Shown here piece by piece: positions 17,056-25,524 of a DNA stretch of 64,000 nucleotides. This stretch comes from Lysobacter enzymogenes (GTDB taxonomy: Bacteria > Pseudomonadota > Gammaproteobacteria > Xanthomonadales > Xanthomonadaceae). The position numbers were made by a program, and so were the translations under genes. The DNA is taken from contig NZ_CP067395.1 in NCBI RefSeq assembly GCF_017355525.1, positions 5,716,501 to 5,780,500 of the forward strand. Reading direction: 5' to 3'. The notes beneath the pieces are model-generated. The model had not been told where the DNA came from. It saw only the letters and a program-made list of their open reading frames with translations, and did not search any database. The stretch's first letter is position 1; the number at the start of each line of letters is the position of its first letter.

Positions 17056-18054
17056 TTACGGCGCGATCCGGTACAACGGCGCCGGAATGAACTCGCCGGT
17101 GGCATAGAGGAAACGCCCGTCGGCCGACCAGCCCAGCGCCTCGGCCTGCGGCAGCCACGGCAGCTCGCTGACCCGCGGCGCGCCGGCCACGGCCTGGGCC
17201 CAGTCCTGTTGCGGCTGGCGCGGGTACAGCAGCAGGTAGCGGTAGGTCATCACCGCCAGGGTGCGGCCGTCCGGCGAGACATCGGCGGCGGTGACCTGGC
17301 CCTGCAGCCTGGCCCGGAACGCGTTGGACTGGCGCAGTTGCGCGTCGGGCTCGGGAATGCCGGCCAGCGCGCCGATCCGGGTCGCGGTCTGCAGGGCGTT
17401 GCCGGCCGGCATCAGCGGCAAAGAGAACAACTCCGGCGGCTGGCGCTTCTTCGAGATCAGCAGGATCTGCCGGCGCGCCGCGTCGACCGCGACCGCCTCG
17501 CAGTCGCGCGCGCCGTCGGGCCAGCGGAACGCGATCGACCAGGCCGGCTTGAGCCGCGCGTTCTCGATCCGCTCGGGTTCTTCGATGATGTGCAGTTGCA
17601 GGCTGCGGCGCAGGCCGCCGTTGTCGCCGGTGTCGGCGATCAGCAGGTAATGGCGGCCGTCGAGCTCGAACGCCGCCATGTCTTCCCAATCGGTCTTGAT
17701 CGCGCCCTCGATGCGCGCGGTGGCGAGGCGGTCGCCGTTTTCCGCGACCGCGAACAGGCGCTCGGGGTTGCCGCCGTCGTCGTGCATCCACAGCACCCCG
17801 GGATGCCGGCGCGACGCCGCCAGGCCGCTGATTTCCGACAGCTGCGGGTCCAGCAGCATCCCGGCCAGCTCGCTGGTGCCCGGCGCCGGCGGCTGCGCGC
17901 GGTGCGCGCGCCACAGCGTCCAGGCCGCCGCCAGCAGCGCCGCGAGCAGGCTGCCGGCGATCAGCCAGCGCCAGCGCCGCGGCGCGGACGCGCGGGCGGC
18001 AGGGACAGCGGGGGCGGCGGCACGTGCGGCGTGCCGTTCGGACGCGGGGGACAT
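17056..18054 (-). CDS. Membrane-anchored beta-propeller-like hypothetical protein
   Basis: 332 residues from the ATG at 18054; in-frame ATGs also exist at 18066 and 18090, and none has a clear ribosome site. An Ala-rich N-terminus is followed by one transmembrane helix (about 30-48, WLIAGSLLAALLAAAWTLW). The extracytoplasmic part has repeated strand motifs: GVLWMHDDGGNPERLFAV, YLLIADTGDNGG, ILLISKKRQPPELF, TAADVSPDGRTLAVMTY, ALGWSADGRFLYATGE. This is typical of a six-bladed propeller of the SdiA-regulated/esterase-like phytase type. Enzymatic activity cannot be asserted. Divergent from purT. Confidence 0.75.
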   Translation of the reverse strand: MSPASERHAARAAAPAVPAARASAPRRWRWLIAGSLLAALLAAAWTLWRAHRAQPPAPGTSELAGMLLDPQLSEISGLAASRRHPGVLWMHDDGGNPERLFAVAENGDRLATARIEGAIKTDWEDMAAFELDGRHYLLIADTGDNGGLRRSLQLHIIEEPERIENARLKPAWSIAFRWPDGARDCEAVAVDAARRQILLISKKRQPPELFSLPLMPAGNALQTATRIGALAGIPEPDAQLRQSNAFRARLQGQVTAADVSPDGRTLAVMTYRYLLLYPRQPQQDWAQAVAGAPRVSELPWLPQAEALGWSADGRFLYATGEFIPAPLYRIAP

Positions 18055-18158
18055 GGCCGACAGCATCGCATGCGGTCGCGCCGCCGCCATAGCCCGAAAG
18101 GCTGCGGCGGTCGTGGAAAGTTAGACTAGGCTCATCCCCACGCTTCGAGGCTGCACCC

Positions 18159-19358
18159 ATGACCACGCTCGGCACGCCGCTGTCCCCGCACGCTTACCGC
18201 GTGCTTCTGCTCGGTTCGGGCGAGCTGGGCAAGGAGGTGGCGATCGAGCTGCAGCGCTTCGGCGTGGAAGTGATCGCCGCCGACCGCTACGCCGACGCGC
18301 CGGCGATGCAGGTCGCGCACCGCAGCCACGTGCTCGACATGCTCGACGGCGAGGCCGTGCGCGCGCTGATCGCGGCCGAGCGGCCGAACCTGATCGTGCC
18401 GGAGATCGAAGCGATCCACACCCAGACCCTGGTCGAGCTGGAACAGGAATTCGCCGGCCGCGGCAGCGACACCCGAGTGATTCCGACCGCGCGTGCCGCG
18501 CGTCTGACGATGGACCGCGAAGGCATCCGCCGCCTCGCCGCCGAGACGCTGCAATTGGCGACCTCGCCGTACCGCTTCGTCGACACGCTCGAGGACTACC
18601 GCGTCGCGGTCGCCGAAGTCGGCCTGCCGTGCGTGGTCAAGCCGGTGATGTCGTCCTCGGGCAAGGGCCAGAGCCTGGTTCGCGGCGCGGACGACATCGA
18701 CGCGGCCTGGAACTACGCCCAGACCGGCGGCCGCGCCGGCGCCGGCCGGGTCATCGTCGAAGGCTTCATCGACTTCGACTACGAAATCACCCTGTTGACC
18801 GTGCGCCACGCCGGCGGCACCACGTTCTGCGCGCCGATCGGCCACCTGCAGCGCGACGGCGACTACCGCGAAAGCTGGCAGCCGCAGCCGATGAACCCGG
18901 TCGCGCTGGCGCGCGCGCAGGAGATCGCCCGCGCGATCACCGACGACCTCGGCGGCTACGGCGTGTTCGGCGTCGAGCTGTTCGTCAAGGGCGAGGACGT
19001 GTGGTTCAGCGAAGTCTCGCCGCGGCCGCACGACACCGGTCTGGTGACCCTGATTTCGCAGGACCTCAGCGAGTTCGCGCTGCATGCGCGCGCGATCCTC
19101 GGCCTGCCGATTCCGACCATCCGCGAACACGGCCCGTCCGCGTCGTGCGCGGTGCTGGCGCAAGGCCACGGCGTGCCGGTGTTCTCCGGCGTCGACGCGG
19201 CGCTGGGGCAGGTCGACACCCAGTTGCGCCTGTTCGGCAAGCCGCGCGTGGAAGGCCACCGCCGCGTCGCGGTGACCCTGGCGCTCGGCGACGACATCGA
19301 CCAGGCCCGCGCCAAGGCGCGCGAAGCCGCGGCGCAGTTGCGGATCGAATTGCGCTGA
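18159..19358 (+). CDS. purT: Formate-dependent GAR transformylase PurT
   Basis: 399 residues, full length. It uses formate and ATP to formylate glycinamide ribonucleotide in de novo purine synthesis, a folate-independent alternative to PurN. Landmarks: N-terminal [23 protein letters not shown]-grasp loop [14 protein letters not shown] near 165, [17 protein letters not shown] near 203, and [13 protein letters not shown] near 286. Cytosolic. Monocistronic, with TTAGACTAG upstream as a possible -10 region. Confidence 0.97.
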   Translation: MTTLGTPLSPHAYRVLLLGSGELGKEVAIELQRFGVEVIAADRYADAPAMQVAHRSHVLDMLDGEAVRALIAAERPNLIVPEIEAIHTQTLVELEQEFAGRGSDTRVIPTARAARLTMDREGIRRLAAETLQLATSPYRFVDTLEDYRVAVAEVGLPCVVKPVMSSSGKGQSLVRGADDIDAAWNYAQTGGRAGAGRVIVEGFIDFDYEITLLTVRHAGGTTFCAPIGHLQRDGDYRESWQPQPMNPVALARAQEIARAITDDLGGYGVFGVELFVKGEDVWFSEVSPRPHDTGLVTLISQDLSEFALHARAILGLPIPTIREHGPSASCAVLAQGHGVPVFSGVDAALGQVDTQLRLFGKPRVEGHRRVAVTLALGDDIDQARAKAREAAAQLRIELR

Positions 19359-19413
19359 GCGCGGTCCAAGCTGCACCCACCTTGCGGGCGCCACCTTTTC
19401 CAGCGGAGCGACG

Positions 19414-19833
19414 ATGAACGAGACCCAGGGTTATGCCGTGTTCTTCTTCCCGCAGGCGCTCGAAGCGCTCGGCGAGGCGATCCGTCCCTATCTGCTCGAC
19501 GGCCCCGCGGGGCCGCACGTGCTGTGCAAGGAGATCGACACCGGCGGCGCGTTCACCGAAATGACGTTGGAAGGCCGCACCGCCGACGGCCGCGACCTGA
19601 CCCTGGAACTGATGGTGCCCGGCAGCATGCTGCGGATGATCGTGTCCGCGCATGGCGAGGGTTCGTTCGGCTTCGGCTCGCGCGCGGCTGCGCGTCCGGC
19701 GGCGAAGCCGGCCGCGGCTGCGGCGCCGGCGTCTGCGCCGGCACCGCAATCGCCGCCGGCGCCGCAAACGCCCGCGCCGGCGGTGCCGGATGCGCCGTCG
19801 CCGGTGGTCGCGGGCGAAGACAAACCGAAGTAG
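19414..19833 (+). CDS. Hypothetical protein with Ala/Pro-rich tail
   Basis: 139 residues, unrecognised. The first ~95 residues form a compact alpha/beta-looking domain (FFFPQALEALGEAIRPYLLD, then LTLELMVPGSMLRMIVSAHG). The last ~45 are a low-complexity Ala/Pro linker (APAPQSPPAPQTPAPAVP) ending in charged residues. No signal peptide. GGAG sits upstream of the ATG. It lies 55 bases after purT and may be cotranscribed; it has its own terminator. Confidence 0.65.
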   Translation: MNETQGYAVFFFPQALEALGEAIRPYLLDGPAGPHVLCKEIDTGGAFTEMTLEGRTADGRDLTLELMVPGSMLRMIVSAHGEGSFGFGSRAAARPAAKPAAAAAPASAPAPQSPPAPQTPAPAVPDAPSPVVAGEDKPK

Positions 19834-19920
19834 GCGCGGGTTGTCGTGGAAGGGCCTGAAACGCCCTTCCACAACACCGACGCGGCCTTGGCGCTGCACA
19901 CGCTCTGATTTACCCTGCCC

Positions 19921-19947
19921 ACGGCCGCGAGAACGCGGCCGTTTTTC
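19921..19947 (+). terminator. Rho-independent terminator
   Basis: Eight-base-pair stem ACGGCCGC/GCGGCCGT followed by TTTTT, located between the Ala/Pro-tailed protein and the next gene on the plus strand. Confidence 0.8.
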
Positions 19948-19966
19948 GTTCACAAGGATTCGTGTC

Positions 19967-20323
19967 ATGCAAGGCAACACCGTCACCCTGTACCGCCCGG
20001 TCGGCCCCATCGAGTTGCAGCGTCTGCGCGAGAACGCGTTCAAGCGCTGGCCGCCGCGCCTGCCGGAGCAACCGATCTTCTACCCGGTCACCAACGAGCG
20101 CTACTCCGCCGAAATCGCCGAACGCTGGAACGTCAAGGACAGCGGCTACGGCGCGGTGACCCGCTTCGAAGTCGACGTCGGTTTCATGGCGCGTTACCCG
20201 ATCCAGAAAGTCGGCGGCGCGCACCATACCGAGTGGTGGGTGCCGGCGGAGGAACTGGACGCCTTGAACGACGCGATCGTCGGGTCGATCGAGGTGGTTC
20301 GCGAATTCCGCCGCGCGGACTGA
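19967..20323 (+). CDS. Small conserved protein of the 'ADP-ribosylation/crystallin J1' annotation family
   Basis: 118 residues beginning VTLYRPVGPIELQRL. The conserved blocks FPPRLPEQPIFYPV-like (RWPPRLPEQPIFYPV), WNVKDSGYGAVTRFEV, RYPIQKVGG and HTEWWVPAEELDALN identify a widespread small cytosolic family. It is often auto-named ADP-ribosylation/crystallin J1 in databases, although the name is not supported by function. AAGGA precedes the ATG by 9 bases. Role unknown. Confidence 0.8.
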   Translation: MQGNTVTLYRPVGPIELQRLRENAFKRWPPRLPEQPIFYPVTNERYSAEIAERWNVKDSGYGAVTRFEVDVGFMARYPIQKVGGAHHTEWWVPAEELDALNDAIVGSIEVVREFRRAD

Positions 20324-20404
20324 CGCGCAAACGGGCGCCGCTTTCCGGCGGCGCCTTGCGTCCGCGTCGTTTCGCCGTCGCGCAAGCGCGCGCCGGCGTC
20401 CGCC

Positions 20405-20752
20405 TCAATCGACCGGACAACCGCCGTCGAGCCAGCCGCCGAGCTGCGCGCCCACGGCGACGAAATCGGCTTCGCTCATGCTGCCGTGGCCCACGACGAA
20501 CACCGTCGGCGGAACCAGCGCGCCGTGCACCACGACCGCGCGCCCGCCGCCGTCGTCGCCGAGGGTGAGGTAGCCCGGGCAGTACTCGCGGCTTTCGTAC
20601 GTCAGATTGCGTTCGACGATTTCGTCGGTCGAATAGAACCGTACGTCCCCGACTTCGCGGCCACCCCAAGCGAGCACGAACGCGCGCAGCGGCGCGGCCA
20701 GCGGCGCGCCGTACCAGCGCTCGAGTTCGGCCAGCGCCGCCGCGTCGCTCAT
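20405..20752 (-). CDS. SMI1/KNR4-like small protein
   Basis: 115 residues. The pattern LxELERWYGAPLAAPLRAFVLAWGG, followed by RFYSTDEIVERN, is that of SMI1/KNR4 (SUKH-type) domains, which often serve as immunity or scaffolding proteins. Its ATG overlaps the stop of the ATP-grasp gene (ATGA), so the two are coupled. The tail GHGSMSEADFVAVGAQ is less typical. No toxin gene is adjacent, so an immunity role is not supported here. Confidence 0.65.
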   Translation of the reverse strand: MSDAAALAELERWYGAPLAAPLRAFVLAWGGREVGDVRFYSTDEIVERNLTYESREYCPGYLTLGDDGGGRAVVVHGALVPPTVFVVGHGSMSEADFVAVGAQLGGWLDGGCPVD

Positions 20753-21549
20753 GCCCGCGCCGCGAAGTGCGCCGTCACCGCGGCGACGATCTTCTCGATG
20801 TCGTGCGCGTAGAAACCGGACGAGTTGAAGGTGTTGAACTCGATCACCTTGTAGCCCGCCTCGGTCAGCACCACGTCCATGACGCAGGTGCGGTGCGGCA
20901 GCCAGCCGTCGGCCAGAGCCTGCGCGATCGCGTACAACTCCGGCCGCGCCACCGCATTGGCCATGCGCTGGCCGGCGATGCGGTAGGACGAGCCGTCGAC
21001 CACGCGGCCGTCGACCACGAAGAAACGCCACTCGCCGTGCAGTGTCTGCACCGGCGCGACGATCACCTCGGTTTCGGCGTCGAAGCTGTAGTTGCCCGAA
21101 TCCACGCTGCTCATCCAGCGCCGGATCTCCTTGGCCACGGTCACGGTGCCGTCGAAATGCTTGAGGTCCTGCACCGGCCGCACGAACCACACGCTGTCTT
21201 CGTCCTCGTCCTGCATCGCCGCCATGCACTCGCGCACGCTCATCTGCCGCACGTGCTGGTTGAGCATGTCGTCGCGATGGCGGTTCCAGGCGTCGACGCG
21301 GAACGCGGCCTCGTCGAAACACAGGCCGCGCCAGCCGCGCGTCTGCGCGAGCCGGGTGAGCTTGGTCGCGCCGTAGGGAACCACCACGCCTTCGAGCGGC
21401 GGCACTTCGTTGCCGAGTTCGTCGGAGAACGGGATGACGAGCACTTCCTGCACGCGCGCGCCGGCGTCCTCGGCGGCGGACCAGACTCTGCGGATCTGGT
21501 CGTCGGCGATGAAGTTGGTCTGGATGGCCCAGGTGACCGGCGTGTTCAT
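20749..21549 (-). CDS. ATP-grasp domain protein (DUF4343-like)
   Basis: 266 residues. The C-terminal half shows ATP-grasp features: VWFVRPVQDLKHFDG (about 121-135), a phosphate-binding lysine region, EWRFFVVDGRVVDGSSYR near 172-189, and the metal-binding end VLTEAGYKVIEFNTFNSSGFY with the E/N pair. The N-terminal part (EVLVIPFSDEL...) fits a pre-ATP-grasp fold. Such enzymes ligate a carboxylate to an amine; the substrates are unknown. Coupled to the SMI1-like gene by ATGA overlap. GGAT precedes the start. Confidence 0.8.
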   Translation of the reverse strand: MNTPVTWAIQTNFIADDQIRRVWSAAEDAGARVQEVLVIPFSDELGNEVPPLEGVVVPYGATKLTRLAQTRGWRGLCFDEAAFRVDAWNRHRDDMLNQHVRQMSVRECMAAMQDEDEDSVWFVRPVQDLKHFDGTVTVAKEIRRWMSSVDSGNYSFDAETEVIVAPVQTLHGEWRFFVVDGRVVDGSSYRIAGQRMANAVARPELYAIAQALADGWLPHRTCVMDVVLTEAGYKVIEFNTFNSSGFYAHDIEKIVAAVTAHFAARA

Positions 21550-21735
21550 GTCGAATCCTTTGCGTTGCGCGTTCGCCGCCAGTCCTGTGGCGGCGCGCAA
21601 TACTAGCCCGTCGATCGTGGGTCGACGGATGTCGACCGTTCGGTGACGACGGAAGGCTTGGACGAAGCGCGCACGCGCGGGCAGTGCGCTATGCCGCAGG
21701 CGGCGACGGCCGACAGCCGGCTTTCGCGTGCGGGC

Positions 21736-22971
21736 TCACTTCGCCAAATCCACCCACACCAAATGATGATCGCTGGCCTCGGACACCTTCGATTCCTCCG
21801 TCCCGGCCTTCGGCCAGAACACGCCCGTACCCTCGACCTTCCAGCCGCGCGACGGCAGCACGTAGTCCAGCCGCAGCGTTCCGGCCTTCGGGCCGAAGTC
21901 GCCGGTGTGGGTGGCGATGTCGCCCTTGCGCGCGAAGCCGTAGCCGCGCGCGCGTTCGCTCGCGCCTTCGCTGCGCGGCACGTGGGTGGAATCCACGCGC
22001 GGGTGGTCGAGCAGTTGCTTGATCGCGCCGGGCACGCCGTCGCCGTCGACCGGGTCGGCGTTCATGTCGCCGACGATGACGAAGCGCGCGTCGCCGGCGA
22101 GGCCGCCGCAGCGGCCCTGGTCGTCGCACAGCCACGACGGCGAGCCGCCGTCGAGGTAGCGCGCCCACAGCGCGATCTCGTCGTGATTGCGCGCGCCGTT
22201 GCGGTCTTCGGGGCCGTCGAACACCGGCGGGGTCGGGTGCGCGGCGAGGAAGTGCAGCACGCCGAACGGCGTTTGCACCGGCACGTCCCAATGCGATTTC
22301 GACGACAGGCGCATCTGCGGCCACACCGTCGGCGAATACCACGGCTTGCCGGTCGACGGGTCGCGCGGCTGGCGCGCGTTCGGCAGGTTCGCCCACCTGA
22401 AGGTCTGGAAGCTGCGCACCGCGGCGGCGTCGATGGGGTACTTCGACAGCACCAGCATGCCGTACTGGCCCGGGTGCAGGCCGTAGCCCCAGGCGTCGTT
22501 GCCGCGCGCGCGGTCGCTGCGCGCGGCGTCGCTGGACTGGCCGTCGCCGTCGAGGTCCAGGCCGCTCGGCACGCCGGTGTTGACCGGCGCGAGGTAGCGG
22601 TAGGGATAGCGCAGCGCGTCGCCGCCGCCGGGCTGGGCGACTTCGAGGTAGTCGCGCTGGAACAGTTCGGCCGCGCGCTGCTGCGGGTCGTAGTCGAATT
22701 CGTTGAGCAGGACCAGGTCCGGGCGCACCCGTTGCAGCACCGCGGCGATCTTGCGCGCGTTGTCGTCGCCGGCTTCGAGGCGGCGGATCAGGCCGCCGTC
22801 GGCTTCGTCGTAGAGCGAGGTGTTGTAGGTGGCCACGCGCAGCCGCGCCGGCGCCGCGGCTTCGTTCTGGGCGCGCACGTAAGCCTGGGGATCGCCGTGG
22901 ACGTTCACTTGCGTGCAGCCCGCGAGCAGGGCCGCGGCGAGCGCGGCGCAGGGAAGGAGGAGTCTGGACAT
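21736..22971 (-). CDS. Endonuclease/exonuclease/phosphatase family lipoprotein
   Basis: 411 residues with a lipoprotein signal (ALLAGCTQ, lipobox LAGC). The EEP-fold signatures appear in order: RVATYNTSLYD near 50, a DLVLLNEFDYD motif with the catalytic Glu near 91, HPTPP, the FVIVGDMNADPVDGDG metal/His-support loop near 310, and a terminal ASDHHLVWVDL with the catalytic Asp-His. It should hydrolyse phosphodiesters outside the cytoplasm, either DNA or phospholipid-type substrates. GGAGGAG sits before the ATG at 22971. Confidence 0.9.
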   Translation of the reverse strand: MSRLLLPCAALAAALLAGCTQVNVHGDPQAYVRAQNEAAAPARLRVATYNTSLYDEADGGLIRRLEAGDDNARKIAAVLQRVRPDLVLLNEFDYDPQQRAAELFQRDYLEVAQPGGGDALRYPYRYLAPVNTGVPSGLDLDGDGQSSDAARSDRARGNDAWGYGLHPGQYGMLVLSKYPIDAAAVRSFQTFRWANLPNARQPRDPSTGKPWYSPTVWPQMRLSSKSHWDVPVQTPFGVLHFLAAHPTPPVFDGPEDRNGARNHDEIALWARYLDGGSPSWLCDDQGRCGGLAGDARFVIVGDMNADPVDGDGVPGAIKQLLDHPRVDSTHVPRSEGASERARGYGFARKGDIATHTGDFGPKAGTLRLDYVLPSRGWKVEGTGVFWPKAGTEESKVSEASDHHLVWVDLAK

Positions 22972-23118
22972 GGCGCGGATGATGGCATGGACGTGTGCTG
23001 AGAGAGTTACCGCAGCAGGGGCGAAAGCGGAACCACGGCGAAGGGCGGAATCGGCAAGGCGATCAGGCCTGGATGCCTGCGACGCGGCTTTCTCCTCTTT
23101 AAGCTTTTCCCGTGCCGC

Positions 23119-23149
23119 AAAAAACAACGCCCCGGCCGAAGCCGGGGCG
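23119..23149 (-). terminator. Rho-independent terminator
   Basis: Nine-base-pair stem CGCCCCGGC/GCCGGGGCG with a CGAA loop (23128-23149), followed on the minus strand by a T-rich tract (complement of 23119-23124). It ends the Ala/Pro-rich lipoprotein gene. Confidence 0.85.
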
Positions 23150-23175
23150 TCGTCGATCCTACGTTGGCCGGACGC

Positions 23176-23625
23176 TTACAGCGTGCAGCCCAGCGCCGAG
23201 TACTGCGCCTTGCTCTGCTCCAGCGCGGTCTTGCAGGCGCCGGCCAGGGCGGTCTTGCCCTGCGGGGTGGCGGCCATCTGGACCCAGGCGCTCTGGCTCT
23301 GATCGAGCGCGGCCTGGAAGCCGGCGCGCTGGTCGGCCGGGACCTTGTCGGTCAGGCACGCGCGCACCTTGGCCAGGTAGTCGTCGCACTCGGGCACGCC
23401 GACGCTGGCGGTCGGCGCGGCGGCCGGAGCGGCAGCGGCGTCGGCCGGGGCAGCGGCCGGAGCGTCGGTCGGCGCCGGGGTGGCGGCCGGGGCGGCGTCG
23501 GTCGGGGCGGTCGCGGCCGGGGCGGCGTCGGCCGGAGCGGCGTCGGCCGGCTTGTCGGCGGGCTTGTTGCAGGCGGCCAGCGCCAGGGTGACGGCGGCGG
23601 CGAGGAACAGGACCTTCAATTTCAT
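23176..23625 (-). CDS. Ala/Pro-rich lipoprotein
   Basis: 149 residues. Signal and lipobox LALAACNKP, then ~65 residues of imperfect PADAAPADAAP/PTDAPAA repeats forming an extended linker, then a ~75-residue globular domain with four cysteines (ECDDYLAKVRACLTDKVP, LAGACKTALEQ, ALGCTL) probably joined as two disulfides. This resembles a family of Xanthomonadaceae lipoproteins of unknown role. The start at 23625 is set by GGAG six bases upstream. The linker should let the domain reach away from the membrane. Confidence 0.8.
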   Translation of the reverse strand: MKLKVLFLAAAVTLALAACNKPADKPADAAPADAAPAATAPTDAAPAATPAPTDAPAAAPADAAAAPAAAPTASVGVPECDDYLAKVRACLTDKVPADQRAGFQAALDQSQSAWVQMAATPQGKTALAGACKTALEQSKAQYSALGCTL

Positions 23626-23750
23626 TGCGGACTCCATGTGGCGGTAAGTGTTGAGGGCGGCGGCTCCATTGCCAGGCCAGCGAGTGGCGCCATCCCGCGC
23701 GTCGTGGTTACGACGCGGCTACGAGATACACGACCTGAACGTGACGCGTG

Positions 23751-24494
23751 TTACGAATGTGTAAAAACCCGCCAATCGCGGCCATCGAAGGCCTCCAACG
23801 GTCGGAACCGGCGCTTGTAGTCCATCTTCGGATGGCCGGCGATCCAGTAACCCAGGTACAGGTGGCGGCGGCGCTCGCGCCGCGCCCATTCGATCTGGCG
23901 CAGGATCGCCAGGGTGCCGAGGCTGCGGTCGGCGAAGTCGGGGTCGTAGAAGGTGTAGACCGCCGACAGCGCGTCGTCGACCACGTCGGTGACCGCGACC
24001 GCGAGCAGGCGGCCGTGGCCGGCTTCGCGCAGTTCCAGGAAGCGGTTCTCGCTCCAGCTGCCGATCAGGAACTGGTCGAACTCGATCGCGCCGTGGCCGT
24101 CCATGCCGCCGCCGGCGTGGCGCGAGGCGAGGTAGCGCTTGTACAGCGCCAGTTGCTCGGGCGTGCGCTCGGCGCGGTGCACGCGCATTTCCACCTGCGC
24201 GTTGCGCGCCAGGCAGCGGCGCTGGCCGCGGTCGGGTACGAAACGTTCGACCGGGATGCGCACCGCGACGCAGGCGCGGCAGCCGCTGCAATGCGGGCGG
24301 TAGACGATGTCGCCGGAACGGCGGAAGCCCCAGCCCAGCGCGTGCGGATACCAGTCGCGCAGGCGCGGGTCGCGCGGGTCGCGCGGGTCGAGCACCAGGT
24401 CGCGGGCGATGCGCTCGGGCCAATAGCCGCAGGCGTGCTCGCCGGTGTGAAACAGGCGGAGGTCGTCGCTGTCCGGCTGCGGTTGCGTGCCCAT
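23751..24494 (-). CDS. bpt: Aspartate/glutamate leucyl- (arginyl-)tRNA--protein transferase
   Basis: 247 residues. It transfers an amino acid from aminoacyl-tRNA to the N-terminus of substrate proteins, feeding the N-end rule (ClpAP) degradation route. Diagnostic features are an N-terminal HACGYWPE with a conserved Cys, [27 protein letters not shown] (two Cys-x-x-Cys-type cysteines), and a GNAT-like second half ([41 protein letters not shown]). Bacterial Bpt type rather than Aat. An in-frame ATG at 24530 is less likely. Confidence 0.95.
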   Translation of the reverse strand: MGTQPQPDSDDLRLFHTGEHACGYWPERIARDLVLDPRDPRDPRLRDWYPHALGWGFRRSGDIVYRPHCSGCRACVAVRIPVERFVPDRGQRRCLARNAQVEMRVHRAERTPEQLALYKRYLASRHAGGGMDGHGAIEFDQFLIGSWSENRFLELREAGHGRLLAVAVTDVVDDALSAVYTFYDPDFADRSLGTLAILRQIEWARRERRRHLYLGYWIAGHPKMDYKRRFRPLEAFDGRDWRVFTHS

Positions 24495-24676
24495 GCGCTC
24501 AGCATAGCGCCGGCTCGGTGAGTTGCGCATGCAATGGCTCCCGGTTTGCGCAGCCGCGCGCGGCCGGCGCGGCGCTGAACGGTTTCGGGCCGTTGCGGGC
24601 CCTTGTCAACCGCCACGCGATCCAGGCGTTGATCCGGTCATCGGCGCCGCGGTGGCGCCTCCCGCAGGAGTCGACG

Positions 24677-25342
24677 ATGACCCGTATCCCGCTGTTTCTC
24701 GCCGCGATCACCGCGGCCGCCATGTTCGCCGGCGCGGCGACCGCCGTGTTCGCTTCGCCGCAGGCCGCCGGCCCCGGCGCGGGCGCAGGCCCCGACGGCG
24801 CGCAGCGCCCGCGCATGAAGATCGACGCCAACGGCGACGGCGTGATCTCGCGTGAGGAAGCGGCCAAGTTCCCGCGCCTGGCCGAGCATTTCGACGAACT
24901 CGACAAGAACCACGACGGCAAGCTCGACGCCAGCGAACGCCCGCAGCGGCGCGGCGGGCGCGAGCACGGCGGCCGCCACGGCGGGCCGGGCGGCGCGGCC
25001 AAGCTCGACAGCGACGGCGACGGCCGCATCAGCCAGGCCGAAGCGGCCAAGTCGCCGCGGCTGGCGCAGAACTTCGCCAAGATCGACAGCAACAAGGACG
25101 GCTACATCGTGCGCAGCGAACTGCGCGCGTACTTCGAACGCGAACGCCCCAAGTTCGAGGCCGAGCGCGCCAAGCGCTTCGACGCCAAGTTCGCCGAAGC
25201 CGACCTCAACCACGACGGCAAGCTCAGCAAGATCGAAGTGCAGGAAAAAATGCCGCGGCTGGCTACGCAGTTCGCCTTCCTCGACGAGAACCGCGACGGT
25301 TTCCTGAGCAAGACCGAACTCAAGCCGGATTGGCGGCGCTGA
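24677..25342 (+). CDS. Exported six-EF-hand calcium-binding protein
   Basis: 221 residues. A signal peptide (about 1-27, ending TAVFASP) precedes six canonical DxDxDG calcium loops: DANGDGVIS, DKNHDGKLD, DSDGDGRIS, DSNKDGYIV, DLNHDGKLS and DENRDGFLS. Loops 2 and 3 are separated by a Gly/Arg/His-rich stretch. The regular pairing of loops suggests three EF-hand pairs. Likely a periplasmic or secreted calcium buffer or sensor. CAGGAG lies 6 bases before the ATG. Own terminator follows. Confidence 0.93.
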   Translation: MTRIPLFLAAITAAAMFAGAATAVFASPQAAGPGAGAGPDGAQRPRMKIDANGDGVISREEAAKFPRLAEHFDELDKNHDGKLDASERPQRRGGREHGGRHGGPGGAAKLDSDGDGRISQAEAAKSPRLAQNFAKIDSNKDGYIVRSELRAYFERERPKFEAERAKRFDAKFAEADLNHDGKLSKIEVQEKMPRLATQFAFLDENRDGFLSKTELKPDWRR

Positions 25343-25387
25343 GTTCCAGCGGCCGCGCAGGCCGCGGACCCCTCCCTAGCTGTAGTT

Positions 25388-25415
25388 CAGGGCGCCGCGA
25401 GGGCGCCCTGTTTTT
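25388..25415 (+). terminator. Rho-independent terminator of the EF-hand gene
   Basis: Nine-base-pair stem CAGGGCGCC/GGCGCCCTG with a five-base loop, followed by TTTTT. Confidence 0.9.
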
Positions 25416-25524
25416 GTCCGGCGTTCTTTGATCCAGCGTTTATCGTCCGGCATTCGCCTTTGCGGTCGCGCAATGCCGGCCTCGCGCGCGGCCTGCGCGC
25501 GAGCCGCGCGCACCGTAGCGAGGT

